NCBI RefSeq assembly: GCF_003589745.1
Contig: NZ_CP032364.1
Coordinates: 1,240,001 to 1,304,000, forward strand
Source of the DNA: Lachnoanaerobaculum umeaense
GTDB taxonomy: Bacteria > Bacillota > Clostridia > Lachnospirales > Lachnospiraceae
Reading direction: 5' to 3'
DNA length: 64,000 nucleotides
Shown: in pieces, positions 18,520 to 27,677 of the stretch
How the letters are laid out: each line of letters begins with the position of its first letter
Numbering within the stretch: the first letter of the stretch is position 1
Position numbers and translations under genes: made by a program
The notes under the pieces: generated by a model
The model's input: the letters and a program-made list of their open reading frames with translations, nothing else
Told to the model about the DNA's origin: nothing
Databases searched by the model: none

Positions 18520-18644
18520 TGTATAAGCCATAAATGATAAAGTCCTAGTATACCACAAATAAAAATGTCCCACTTATGGTAGAATACTATTTTGTATATT
18601 CTAACACTAGGAGGAACTGACTTATCAGAAAGGTTATTTTATCA

Positions 18645-20033
18645 ATGGATGAACAAAGAAAGTATGAAGTTATCAAAGGTCTGGTAGATCACCCCGATAC
18701 AGCTAATAAGGATAGAGCTGCTCTTATCCTAGGATGCACCAAAAGGCATATAAACCGTATGATACAGGGTTATATTAAAGATGGTAAGGCATTCTTTATT
18801 CATGGTAACAGAGGCAAAAAGCCGGCTACCACTATCTGTCCTGATATCAGAAGTCAGGTTCTTGATCTATACAGAACTAAATACTACGAAGCTAACTTTG
18901 AACACTTTACAGAGCTTCTAAAAAAGCATGAAGGCATAAGTATCTCTTCTTCCTCTGTAATGAGTATTTTGGAGTCAGAGTACATTCTATCTCCAAAGGC
19001 TACAAAAGCTAAGCGTAGACGCATTAAGCAAACTCTCAGAGCTAAGAAGGAAGCTGCAACATCAAAAAGGGAATTATCACAGATACAAGCTAACTTAGTA
19101 GCAGTTGAAGATGCTCACAGTCGTCGTCCAAGATGTGCTTATTTTGGTGAATTGCTTCAGATGGATGCTACCCCTTATGAATGGGTGCCGGGACAGATAT
19201 GGCATCTACATTTGGCTATTGATGATGCCTCAGGTGTTGTCACAGGTGCCTGGTTTGATACTCAGGAAACTCTTAATGGATACTACCATGTATTTGAGCA
19301 GATTCTTACTGATTATGGTATTCCTTATAAGTTTCTTACTGATAAACGAACTGTATTTACTTACAAGAAAAAAGGTGCCTTATCTGACGACAAAGACACC
19401 TATACACAGTTTGCATACGCCTGTAAGCAACTTGGCACACAGCTTGAATCAAGCAGCGTACCACAGGCTAAAGGACGTATAGAACGATTGAATCAGACTT
19501 TACAGTCACGCCTGCCTATTGAGTTTAGACTCGCAGGCGTAACCGATATCCATAAAGCCAATGAATTCATTTACCACTACATAAAAGAATTCAATGAGAA
19601 GTTCGCACTTCCACTTTATGGTATCAAATCTGTCTTTGAAACGCAACCATCTAAAGAAAAAATAAATCTTACTTTGGCGGTTTTAACTGAGAGAACTGTT
19701 GATGCCGGACATGCGATTCAATTCGAGAAGAAATTTTATAAGATGATAGATAATAAAGGATTGCAGACCCATTATCGAAAAGGTACCAAGGTTATGCTTA
19801 TCAAGGCATTTGATAGGTCTATGTTTGTGTGCGTAAATGACAAAGATATTTATGCACTGGAAGAAATACCGGCTCATGAGCATAAATCTAAGGACTTGGA
19901 CGCTGACTACAAACAGCCAAAACCTAGAAAGCCTTATATACCTCCAATGAACCATCCTTGGAGATTGGATGCCTTTAATAAATTCGCACACTCACAGCCA
20001 CACAGAATTGAAGAAGACATAAAAAGTGCATAA
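18645..20033 (+). CDS. Transposase, IS1202/ISNCY type (DDE)
   Basis: 462 residues, intact. The N-terminal helix-turn-helix (about 20-60: DRAALILGCTKRHINRMI) binds the ends. A basic helical region follows (about 115-150). The RNase H-like catalytic core has D174 (LLQMDATPYEW), D233 (FLTDKRTVF) and E280 (GRIERLNQTLQSR). The C-terminus is Pro/Lys-rich. The start has a weak site (AAAGG, 11 nt upstream); a better AGGAGG at 18609-18614 is too far away and no start codon fits it, so the true start is slightly uncertain. Confidence 0.92.
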   Translation: MDEQRKYEVIKGLVDHPDTANKDRAALILGCTKRHINRMIQGYIKDGKAFFIHGNRGKKPATTICPDIRSQVLDLYRTKYYEANFEHFTELLKKHEGISISSSSVMSILESEYILSPKATKAKRRRIKQTLRAKKEAATSKRELSQIQANLVAVEDAHSRRPRCAYFGELLQMDATPYEWVPGQIWHLHLAIDDASGVVTGAWFDTQETLNGYYHVFEQILTDYGIPYKFLTDKRTVFTYKKKGALSDDKDTYTQFAYACKQLGTQLESSSVPQAKGRIERLNQTLQSRLPIEFRLAGVTDIHKANEFIYHYIKEFNEKFALPLYGIKSVFETQPSKEKINLTLAVLTERTVDAGHAIQFEKKFYKMIDNKGLQTHYRKGTKVMLIKAFDRSMFVCVNDKDIYALEEIPAHEHKSKDLDADYKQPKPRKPYIPPMNHPWRLDAFNKFAHSQPHRIEEDIKSA

Positions 20034-20035
20034 TA

Positions 20036-20058
20036 AAAGCCCCTTTGTGGGGGCTTAT
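20036..20058 (+). terminator. Terminator inside the insertion sequence
   Basis: AAGCCCC (20037-20043), loop, GGGGCTT (20050-20056), just after the transposase stop. The T-tract is short. Confidence 0.6.
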
Positions 20059-20097
20059 AAATTAATTATTTTGGGACATAATCATTTATGCTTGACA

Positions 20098-20123
20098 GTC
20101 CTAAAATGTAAAAAGAAATTAAT
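20098..20123. repeat. Target-site duplication, right copy
   Basis: Exact copy of 18494-18519, abutting the right inverted repeat. Confidence 0.85.
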
Positions 20124-20366
20124 TGACAGTAGCATATAAATATTGCAAAGAAAATATTAATTAGTTTTACAATATAATGTGTCTGTTAGCATTTAGATAT
20201 ACAATGAAAGAAATAGGTATTTTTTATATAAAAACAGCAAGATGTACTTAATGATACTAAAATGAAGTCAAATTCGGAGAAGCTATTTCAAGTTTTGAAA
20301 TTACTGTAATTGATGCAATAAATATTTTTATATAAAGCTAATTTAAAATAATTTTTTAAATTATGC
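20124..20366. other. AT-rich intergenic DNA upstream of clpB
   Basis: About 240 bases between the insertion sequence and the clpB promoter. The only start-led frame of note is 15 codons at 20204-20251 without a good ribosome site. No hairpin with a T-tract, RNA fold or operator is evident. It is probably the distal part of the original pyrB-clpB divergent spacer. Confidence 0.5.
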
Positions 20367-20395
20367 TTGACACAATAAAACAAGTTTGTTATAGT
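20367..20395 (+). promoter_or_regulatory. Promoter of clpB
   Basis: Consensus TTGACA (20367-20372), 17 bp spacer, TATAGT (20390-20395). Confidence 0.78.
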
Positions 20396-20419
20396 ACGTA
20401 TATAACAAAGATAACAAAG
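20385..20419 (+). promoter_or_regulatory. Candidate operator of clpB: three TTTGTTAT/ATAACAAA half-sites
   Basis: TTTGTTAT (20385-20392), 9 bp, ATAACAAA (20402-20409) form a perfect inverted repeat covering the -10 and the start of transcription. ATAACAAAG is then repeated in tandem (20402-20410, 20411-20419). The 8-9-8 layout recalls CIRCE, but the sequence is neither CIRCE nor a CtsR heptad. Confidence 0.5.
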
Positions 20420-20430
20420 GTGGTGATATA

Positions 20431-23022
20431 ATGAACATTAGCAAATTTACGCAAAAGTCCATAGAGGCTGTTCAAAATATGGAAAAGATTGCAGCTACTT
20501 ATGGCAATCAGCAAATTGAGCAGATACATCTATTGGCATCACTATTAGATATAGATGGCTCGCTGATAGCAAATCTTATAAAAAAGATGGGTATTAATGA
20601 GAATGAATTTAGAAATGAAGTAGAATCAGCTATAGAAAGACTTCCAAAGGTCAGTGGTGGAAAGACATATATCAGTAATGATCTGAATAAAGTGCTTATT
20701 ACAGCTGAGGATGTGTCAAGAAGTATGGGAGATGAGTATGTTTCTGTAGAGCATCTTTTCCTAAATATCTTGGAGAATCCTTCATCTGATGTGGCACAGA
20801 TTTTTAGAATATATGGTATTGATAAAAACAAATTTTTACAAGTGCTCTCAGAAGTCCGAGGAAATCAAAGAGTAGTATCAGACAATCCTGAAGCTACTTA
20901 TGATACATTGAATAAATATGGTTATGACTTAGTGGAGCGTGCCAGAGCTCAAAAGCTGGATCCCGTTATCGGAAGAGATAGTGAGATAAGGAATGTCATA
21001 AGGATTCTTAGCCGTAAGACAAAGAATAACCCTGTACTTATAGGAGAACCTGGAGTTGGTAAGACTGCTGTAGTTGAGGGCCTTGCAGGTAGAATAGTGG
21101 CAGGAGATGTACCTAATAATCTAAAGAACAAGAAACTTTTTGCCTTGGATATGGGAGCACTTATAGCAGGAGCAAAGTATAGGGGTGAGTTTGAAGAAAG
21201 ACTTAAGGCAGTCTTAGATGAGGTAAGGAAATCTAATGGAGAGATTATTCTTTTCATAGATGAGCTTCACACAATAGTAGGTGCAGGCAAAACAGAAGGT
21301 AGTATGGATGCCGGAAATATGCTAAAACCTATGCTTGCAAGAGGTGAGTTACACTGTATCGGTGCTACCACACTTGATGAGTATAGAAAGTATATTGAAA
21401 AAGATCCTGCACTTGAGAGAAGATTCCAGCCTGTGCTTGTAGAAGAGCCTTCAATCGAAGATACAATATCAATACTTCGTGGTTTGAAGGACAGATATGA
21501 GGCATATCATGGAGTCAAGATAACGGATGGTGCATTGGTAAGTGCTGCTATGCTATCAGACAGATATATCAGTGACAGATTTTTGCCGGATAAAGCTATA
21601 GATCTTGTAGATGAGGCATGTGCTCTTATAAAGACAGAGCTAAATTCTGTACCTACAGAGATAGATGAACTTTCAAGACGTCAGATGCAGCTTCAAATAG
21701 AAGAGACAGCACTAAAGAAAGAAAATGATAATCTTTCAAAGGAAAGACTTGAGGCTTTACAAAAAGAATTGGCTGAGGTCAATGATGAGCTAAATGAGGC
21801 CAAATCAAAATGGGAAAATGAGAAGAAGAGCGTTGAAGGTCTTGCTAAGCTTAGAGGCGAGATAGATGAAGTAAATAGGCAGATAAACTCTGCAAAGCAA
21901 AGCTATGATCTTAATAGGGCTGCTGAACTTCAATATGGTAAGTTGCCGGAGTTGCAAAAACAGCTTCAAATTGAAGAGGAGAAGGTAAAAAAAGAAGATC
22001 TTAGGCTTCTTAGAGAATCCGTTACAGATGAAGAGATTGCAAGGATTATTTCCAGATGGACAAATATACCGGTATCTAAATTAAGTGAGAGCGAAAGAGA
22101 AAAGACATTGCATCTTGGAGATACTCTACATGAAAGAGTAATAGGACAGGATGAAGCTGTTGAAAAAGTAACAGATGCCATTATTCGTTCTAGAGCAGGT
22201 ATCAAAGATCCTTCAAAACCTATTGGTTCATTCCTGTTCCTTGGACCTACAGGTGTAGGTAAGACTGAGCTTGCAAAGTCACTCGCAAAGGCACTATTTG
22301 ATGATGAAAATAATATGATAAGAATCGATATGAGTGAATACATGGAGAAGTTCTCTGTGAGTAGACTTATAGGAGCTCCTCCGGGATATGTAGGCTATGA
22401 TGAGGGTGGACAGCTTACTGAAGCGGTAAGAAGAAAACCTTATTCTGTAGTACTTTTTGATGAAGTGGAGAAGGCACATCCGGATGTATTTAATGTATTA
22501 TTGCAGGTACTTGATGATGGTAGAGTTACAGACTCACTTGGAAAGACCGTAGACTTTAAAAATACTATTATTATAATGACATCAAACCTAGGTTCAGGAT
22601 ATTTGCTTGACGGTATCAATATGTATGGTGATATCAGTGAAGAAGCCAGAAAAAAAGTAAATGATGAGCTTAGAAACAACTTTAGACCTGAGTTTTTAAA
22701 CAGACTTGATGAAATCATTATGTTCAAGCCGCTTACAAAGGATAATATAGGAAATATTATTAATATATTAATGGATGAACTTAATGAAAGACTTGAAGGC
22801 AGGGAACTTAAGGTGGAACTAAGTGATTCAGCAAAGAACTATATCATTGATAATGGTTATGATCCTGCATATGGAGCCAGACCTCTAAAGAGATATCTAC
22901 AAAAGAATGTAGAGACTATGGTAGCAAAGCTTATTCTTTCAGATAATGAACTGAAAGCAAAGGATATTATATATATTGATTTGGATCCGTATAATGAGCT
23001 TACTGCTGTTGTTCAAAAATAA
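20431..23022 (+). CDS. clpB: Disaggregase chaperone ClpB
   Basis: 863 residues, full length. An N-terminal Clp repeat domain (1-~145) is followed by AAA+ domain 1 with Walker A GEPGVGKT (205-212). The long coiled-coil middle domain (about 405-525) separates ClpB from ClpA/ClpC-type unfoldases of similar size. AAA+ domain 2 has GPTGVGKT near 605, [13 protein letters not shown] and TSNLGS. ClpB works with DnaK to dissolve aggregates after heat or oxidative stress. The ribosome site AAAGGTGGTGAT is very strong. Monocistronic. Confidence 0.96.
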   Translation: MNISKFTQKSIEAVQNMEKIAATYGNQQIEQIHLLASLLDIDGSLIANLIKKMGINENEFRNEVESAIERLPKVSGGKTYISNDLNKVLITAEDVSRSMGDEYVSVEHLFLNILENPSSDVAQIFRIYGIDKNKFLQVLSEVRGNQRVVSDNPEATYDTLNKYGYDLVERARAQKLDPVIGRDSEIRNVIRILSRKTKNNPVLIGEPGVGKTAVVEGLAGRIVAGDVPNNLKNKKLFALDMGALIAGAKYRGEFEERLKAVLDEVRKSNGEIILFIDELHTIVGAGKTEGSMDAGNMLKPMLARGELHCIGATTLDEYRKYIEKDPALERRFQPVLVEEPSIEDTISILRGLKDRYEAYHGVKITDGALVSAAMLSDRYISDRFLPDKAIDLVDEACALIKTELNSVPTEIDELSRRQMQLQIEETALKKENDNLSKERLEALQKELAEVNDELNEAKSKWENEKKSVEGLAKLRGEIDEVNRQINSAKQSYDLNRAAELQYGKLPELQKQLQIEEEKVKKEDLRLLRESVTDEEIARIISRWTNIPVSKLSESEREKTLHLGDTLHERVIGQDEAVEKVTDAIIRSRAGIKDPSKPIGSFLFLGPTGVGKTELAKSLAKALFDDENNMIRIDMSEYMEKFSVSRLIGAPPGYVGYDEGGQLTEAVRRKPYSVVLFDEVEKAHPDVFNVLLQVLDDGRVTDSLGKTVDFKNTIIIMTSNLGSGYLLDGINMYGDISEEARKKVNDELRNNFRPEFLNRLDEIIMFKPLTKDNIGNIINILMDELNERLEGRELKVELSDSAKNYIIDNGYDPAYGARPLKRYLQKNVETMVAKLILSDNELKAKDIIYIDLDPYNELTAVVQK

Positions 23023-23033
23023 ATATTTATATA

Positions 23034-23058
23034 GGAGTCGGATTTTCCGACTCTTTTT
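23034..23058 (+). terminator. Terminator after clpB
   Basis: GAGTCGGA (23035-23042), loop TTT, TCCGACTC (23046-23053), TTTTT. Perfect 8 bp stem. Confidence 0.92.
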
Positions 23059-23153
23059 ATTTAATGGAAAAAAAAATTATTAGTGGTATAATAGGTAAGA
23101 TTACGAGTATTTTAAGAGTTGCAATACAATATAATTAATGTACCAGGAGTTGT

Positions 23154-24632
23154 ATGTTTGAATTTTTAAAGACAGGACATATAGGATTTGTTCATTTATT
23201 TTATTTAAATTTAATATTATCTATAGTTATTGTGTTTTTTCAAAGAAGAGAACCCAGAACTGTTTGGACATGGCTATTGGCATTGAATTTTTTACCGGTA
23301 GTAGGAGTTATACTATATCTTTTGATAGGGCAGGACTATAGAAAATCTAAGATGTTTAAATTAAAAACTGTTGATGACAGTATAAGAAAGGCTGCATTAA
23401 AACAGGAACAGTTTTTTAGTAATAATGTAGAGGCGTTGAATGATTTCTATGCAAAGGAATATCAAAAACTGATGCAGTATAATCTAATGTCAGGTGGTTC
23501 TCTAATGACTATGAAAAACTCATTGGATATATTTACTGACGGTAATGCTAAATTTGATACATTAATTGAAGATATAAAAAATGCTAAGGAATATATTCAT
23601 TTGCAGTATTATATCATAAAGCAGGATTATCTTTTTTTAAGTATCTCAAAGGAGCTGATTAAGAAGGCTGACGAGGGAGTCGAAGTAAGAGTTCTCTTTG
23701 ACGGAATGGGTGGAAGATTCATGTCAAAGAAGATTTTACAAAGAATGAAAGAACATGGCATTAAGCTTGGAATATTTTTTCCGGCAGCCTTGGGAAAGAT
23801 AAACTTCCGTATTAATTATAGAAATCATAGAAAAATAGCTGTGATTGATGGTAAAATAGGTTATGTAGGTGGCTTCAATATAGGGAAAGAATATGTAGAT
23901 GGTTCAAGAAAATTTGGACATTGGAGAGATACACATTTAAGAATTGTCGGAGAGGCTGTAAATGGACTTGAATTAAGATTTGGACTTGACTGGAAGTATG
24001 CGACTAAGGAAGACTTGTTTGTAAATAACAGATACTTTAAGCAACTAATTGAGATGGATTATGTACCAAGTGAAGGTGATAATATTCTCAGAATGCAGAT
24101 AATATCCAGTGGGCCGGATTCAGAGACTAAGCTTATACGAGATAATTACATAGAAATCATAAATCATGCAAGAAATCATATCTACATTCATACGCCTTAT
24201 TTTATACCGGATGAGGCATTTATGAGTGCACTCAATATAGCGGCAAGATCGGGTGTAGATGTACGACTTATGATACCATGTATGCCTGATCATCCATTTG
24301 TATATTCTGCAACACTTAGTTGGGCAGGCACACTCCTTGAGGCAGGTGGTAAAGTATATACATATGAGAAAGGCTTTTTACATGCAAAATCTGTTATGGC
24401 GGATGGAAAGGTGGTCTGCGTTGGAACAGCTAATATGGATATCAGGAGCTTTGAACTCAATTTTGAAGTAAATGCTATGATTTATGATGAGGAAATTGCG
24501 GGTGAGCTTGAAGATAATTTTATGAGAGATATTTATGATTCAAAGGAGTATACATTGGCAATGTATAAAAATCGATCGCTTATTCAAAGAATAAAAGAAC
24601 AGATAAGTAGACTTCTAAGTCCATTATTATAA
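23154..24632 (+). CDS. cls: Cardiolipin synthase
   Basis: 492 residues. Two N-terminal transmembrane segments (about 12-28 and 38-58) are followed by two phospholipase-D HKD motifs, HRKIAVIDGKIGYVGGFN (near 222) and HAKSVMADGKVVCVGTAN (near 404). It condenses two phosphatidylglycerols into cardiolipin and glycerol. It is the first gene of a six-gene operon with gaps of 5-18 nt. CAGGAG precedes the ATG. An extended -10 (TGGTATAAT, 23084-23092) may be the promoter. Confidence 0.95.
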   Translation: MFEFLKTGHIGFVHLFYLNLILSIVIVFFQRREPRTVWTWLLALNFLPVVGVILYLLIGQDYRKSKMFKLKTVDDSIRKAALKQEQFFSNNVEALNDFYAKEYQKLMQYNLMSGGSLMTMKNSLDIFTDGNAKFDTLIEDIKNAKEYIHLQYYIIKQDYLFLSISKELIKKADEGVEVRVLFDGMGGRFMSKKILQRMKEHGIKLGIFFPAALGKINFRINYRNHRKIAVIDGKIGYVGGFNIGKEYVDGSRKFGHWRDTHLRIVGEAVNGLELRFGLDWKYATKEDLFVNNRYFKQLIEMDYVPSEGDNILRMQIISSGPDSETKLIRDNYIEIINHARNHIYIHTPYFIPDEAFMSALNIAARSGVDVRLMIPCMPDHPFVYSATLSWAGTLLEAGGKVYTYEKGFLHAKSVMADGKVVCVGTANMDIRSFELNFEVNAMIYDEEIAGELEDNFMRDIYDSKEYTLAMYKNRSLIQRIKEQISRLLSPLL

Positions 24633-24650
24633 AATGAGAGGAAATTTTAA

Positions 24651-25394
24651 ATGATAAGGTTTATTTTAGTAGCATTATGCCTACTTCTATATTTGATACT
24701 TTTTATACCTACAATGTTTTTTTTATTAATAGTAAAAAGATTTAAACCTGAAATGGCATCTACTATTGCACAGGCAATGGTTAGAAACACATTCAGATTA
24801 CTTTTGTTTTTGGCAGGAGCAAAGGTGGAAGTTAGAGGACAAAATAACATACCAAAGGATGGAGGAGTACTTTTTGTAAGTAATCACAGAAGCTATTTTG
24901 ATATTCTTGCAGGATATGGATATACATATAAACCGCTTGGATTTGTAGCAAAATATGAAATGATTCGTATACCACTACTTAGACAATGGATGAAGATATT
25001 GAACTGTCTTTTTCTAAACAGAAAAGATATAAAACAAGGACTAAAGACTATCTTATTGGGTATTGAAAAAGTAAAATCAGGCATTTCAATCTGGATATGT
25101 CCTGAGGGTACTAGAAACTTAAATGATGATGTAACAGATGTAAAGGACTTTAAAGAAGGCTCATTAAAGATAGCAGAAAAGGGCAAAGTACCTATTATAC
25201 CTGTTGCAATTTACGGAACTTATGAGATATGGGAGCAGCATTTACCATATATGAAAAAGAACAAAGTAATAATAGAATATGGAGAGCCTATTATAATAGA
25301 TGAGCTTTCTGATGCAGATAAGAAAAAGCTTGGTGCATATACAAGAGGAAAAATTGTAAATATGCTTGAAAACATGGTAAAAGAAATAGGATAA
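24651..25394 (+). CDS. plsC: 1-acyl-sn-glycerol-3-phosphate acyltransferase
   Basis: 247 residues. An N-terminal hydrophobic anchor (about 3-25) is followed by the acyltransferase motifs: NHRSYFDI (HX4D, near 83), FLNRKD (near 121), PEGTRN (near 150) and VPIIPVAIYG. It makes phosphatidic acid, the precursor of all phospholipids. Placed 18 nt after cls, so membrane-lipid synthesis genes are co-transcribed. Confidence 0.94.
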   Translation: MIRFILVALCLLLYLILFIPTMFFLLIVKRFKPEMASTIAQAMVRNTFRLLLFLAGAKVEVRGQNNIPKDGGVLFVSNHRSYFDILAGYGYTYKPLGFVAKYEMIRIPLLRQWMKILNCLFLNRKDIKQGLKTILLGIEKVKSGISIWICPEGTRNLNDDVTDVKDFKEGSLKIAEKGKVPIIPVAIYGTYEIWEQHLPYMKKNKVIIEYGEPIIIDELSDADKKKLGAYTRGKIVNMLENMVKEIG

Positions 25395-25399
25395 CAAGT

Positions 25400-26374
25400 A
25401 TGGAAAGACTTGAGGAAATCAAAGCACAGCTTGATAAATTGGATGAGGATATAATAGGAATTATTGACAGAAAGAGAGAACTCTCAAATCTTATTTCAAA
25501 ATCAGAATATGATGAAATACCAAGCGGTTTCATTTGTAAGGAATATATGGGAGTTGATATCAAAAAGGTGGTGTATCAGGGGGTAGAGGGAGCATACTCA
25601 CATATAGTGACAAAAAAGCTTTTTCCGGATGTTAAAATGGAGAATGTGAACACCTTTGAAGATGCAATAAATGAGGTATATAATGAAAAGGCCTCATATT
25701 GTGTGATACCAATTGAAAATTCATCGGCAGGTATAGTAACAGACGTTTTTGACCTGCTCTTAAAAAAAGATGTTGTAATTGTATCTGAGTATGATTTGCA
25801 TATAAGTCACTGTCTTTTAGGTATTAGAGAAGCAAAACTTACAGATATAAAGACTGTATATTCACATCCCCAGGCTCTTATGCAATGTGCTTCTTATCTG
25901 AAAGAACATCCGGATTGGAGTCAGATAAGTTTTTTAAACACTGCCATTTCCGCAAAAAAAGTAAAAGATGAAGAAAAAAAAGAGCAAGCTGCCATTGCTT
26001 CAGAGCTGTCGGCAAATCTTTATGACTTGAATATTCTTGACAGGGGTATAAATAGAAATTCAAATAATACCACAAGATTTGTAGTACTTAGTAAGGAAAA
26101 GATTTTTTCTAAGGATTCAAATAAATTAAGTCTTATATTAGAATTACCACATGAAAAGGGTATGCTTTATAATATACTTGGTATCTTTGTACTTAATGGA
26201 TTGAACCTTGTAAAAATTGAGTCAAGACCGATTCCCGAAAAGACTTTTGAATATAGATTTTTTATTGATATTGAGGGGAATTTAAATTCAGCGAATGTTT
26301 CAAATGTTTTGGAGATACTAAAAAAGAAGGTTACATTTTTAAAAATCTTGGGAAACTATTGTTCAAACAGATGA
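25400..26374 (+). CDS. pheA: Prephenate dehydratase with vestigial chorismate-mutase helix
   Basis: 324 residues. Residues 1-~42 match only the first helix of AroQ chorismate mutase (LEEIKAQLDKLDEDIIGIIDRKRELSNLI); the rest of that ~90-residue domain is missing. Prephenate dehydratase spans ~57-235 (YQGVEGAYSH, PIENSSAGIV, NTTRFVVLS with the catalytic TRF). A C-terminal ACT domain (~242-320) has IESRP for phenylalanine feedback. It converts prephenate to phenylpyruvate; mutase activity must come from elsewhere. Its place among lipid and polyphosphate genes is unusual. Confidence 0.93.
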   Translation: MERLEEIKAQLDKLDEDIIGIIDRKRELSNLISKSEYDEIPSGFICKEYMGVDIKKVVYQGVEGAYSHIVTKKLFPDVKMENVNTFEDAINEVYNEKASYCVIPIENSSAGIVTDVFDLLLKKDVVIVSEYDLHISHCLLGIREAKLTDIKTVYSHPQALMQCASYLKEHPDWSQISFLNTAISAKKVKDEEKKEQAAIASELSANLYDLNILDRGINRNSNNTTRFVVLSKEKIFSKDSNKLSLILELPHEKGMLYNILGIFVLNGLNLVKIESRPIPEKTFEYRFFIDIEGNLNSANVSNVLEILKKKVTFLKILGNYCSNR

Positions 26375-26389
26375 TTTTAAGGAGAGAAT

Positions 26390-27664
26390 ATGTACAGTAT
26401 GAAATCATATAAAGGTTCTAAGATTGATGACTTAATCTTATATAGAGGTTTGAAGTTTGAAGACACAATAAGAGCGTTTTGTTCTTTGGAAAAGAATAGC
26501 AGTAATAGGGGTAAGACCATCTCTGATTTATTAGAGGTGGCAGGTGAATATGGGCTGAACGGCAATCTATGGGAGAATATATTGGCACTTAGTTTAGCAT
26601 ATCATGAAAATGTGTATTCAAAAGCTACAGAGATCATAGGAGAAACTTTAGGAAGTATAAATACCTTTGCAATTCATGATTTTAAAATTTTTAGAGATAT
26701 GTTTCATTTTGTCCCCAATATAGATGATGCCCTGTTAAAAGAAATATACAATTATAAGGGAAACGGCAGAGATTCAAAGCTTGTAAATACCAGAGTAAGA
26801 GATAGAATTTTAAGATTATCAAAGCAACTTTCAATCACGAAAACTGATGAGGAATTCAAAGATATCATTACTGAATTTTACAAAGAATATGGAGTAGGAA
26901 AGTTTGGACTTAATAAGGCCTTTCGTATAGAGGAGGGTAGTGATTTAAAGTCTGCAAATATTATACCTATTACAAGAGTGGAACATGTGTATTTAAATGA
27001 TATAATAGGTTATGATATTCAAAAGAAGAAGCTTATCGATAATACAGAAAGCTTTATAAATGGAAAGCCTGCTAATAACTGCCTTTTATATGGAGATGCG
27101 GGAACCGGGAAATCATCAAGTGTAAAGGCAATTGTAAATGAATATTATGAAAAGGGACTTAGAATAATAGAGATTTACAAGCATCAATTCAGATATTTAT
27201 CAGACATATTGGAGCAGCTTAAAGATAGAAATTATAAATTTATAATATATATGGACGACTTAAGTTTTGAAGAGTCGGAACTGGAGTATAAATATTTGAA
27301 GGCAATTCTTGAGGGAGGATTTGGAAGAAGACCGGAAAATGTCCTTATATATGCTACAAGCAATAGAAGACATCTTATCAGAGAAAGTTTTAGGGATAAG
27401 ACTGAAACGGATGAAGAACTGCATACAAGAGATACTGTTGAGGAAAAACTTTCACTATCAGCAAGATTTGGAGAGAAAATTTACTTTGGTTCACCGGATA
27501 AGAAAGAGTTTAACAATATAGTGCTTGCTTTGGCAAAAAAGCATAACATAAATATGGATGAGAAGGAGATACTGGTAAAGGCGAATATGTGGGAATTATC
27601 ACATGGCGGAATGTCAGGAAGAAGTGCAACACAATTTGTAACATATTTACAGAGTCAGGAATAG
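26390..27664 (+). CDS. DUF815 AAA-type ATPase
   Basis: 424 residues. The N-terminal half is helical with no motif I recognise. The C-terminal half is DUF815, an AAA-like ATPase domain, with Walker A YGDAGTGKSSSVKA (near 240), a Walker B-like FIIYMDDLSFEE, and the family phrase EGGFGRRPENVLIYATSNRRHLI. The cellular role of DUF815 proteins is not established. It lies 15 nt after pheA and 13 nt before ppx, so it is co-expressed with polyphosphate metabolism. Confidence 0.87.
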   Translation: MYSMKSYKGSKIDDLILYRGLKFEDTIRAFCSLEKNSSNRGKTISDLLEVAGEYGLNGNLWENILALSLAYHENVYSKATEIIGETLGSINTFAIHDFKIFRDMFHFVPNIDDALLKEIYNYKGNGRDSKLVNTRVRDRILRLSKQLSITKTDEEFKDIITEFYKEYGVGKFGLNKAFRIEEGSDLKSANIIPITRVEHVYLNDIIGYDIQKKKLIDNTESFINGKPANNCLLYGDAGTGKSSSVKAIVNEYYEKGLRIIEIYKHQFRYLSDILEQLKDRNYKFIIYMDDLSFEESELEYKYLKAILEGGFGRRPENVLIYATSNRRHLIRESFRDKTETDEELHTRDTVEEKLSLSARFGEKIYFGSPDKKEFNNIVLALAKKHNINMDEKEILVKANMWELSHGGMSGRSATQFVTYLQSQE

Positions 27665-27677
27665 ACTTGGAGAGTGT

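Larger units (their letters stand above)
18520..20097 (+). mobile_element. Insertion sequence, IS1202-like (ISNCY group), 1,578 bp
   Basis: Bounded by imperfect inverted repeats. Left (18520-18545) begins TGTATAAGCCATAAATGAT; right (20074-20097), reverse-complemented, begins TGTCAAGCATAAATGAT. Both reach a GTCC. The element is flanked by perfect 26 bp direct repeats. It carries one transposase gene and an internal terminator. Very long duplications (about 24-29 bp) are characteristic of the IS1202 group. The intact frame and exact duplication suggest a recent, possibly active copy. Confidence 0.88.

Noticed and set aside
20204..20251. 15-codon frame upstream of clpB
   Set aside because: No ribosome site, no similarity, and AT-rich DNA yields such frames by chance.
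20367..20430. CIRCE or CtsR site at clpB
   Set aside because: Neither TTAGCACTC-N9-GAGTGCTAA nor tandem GGTCAAA heptads are present; a different repeat is reported instead.
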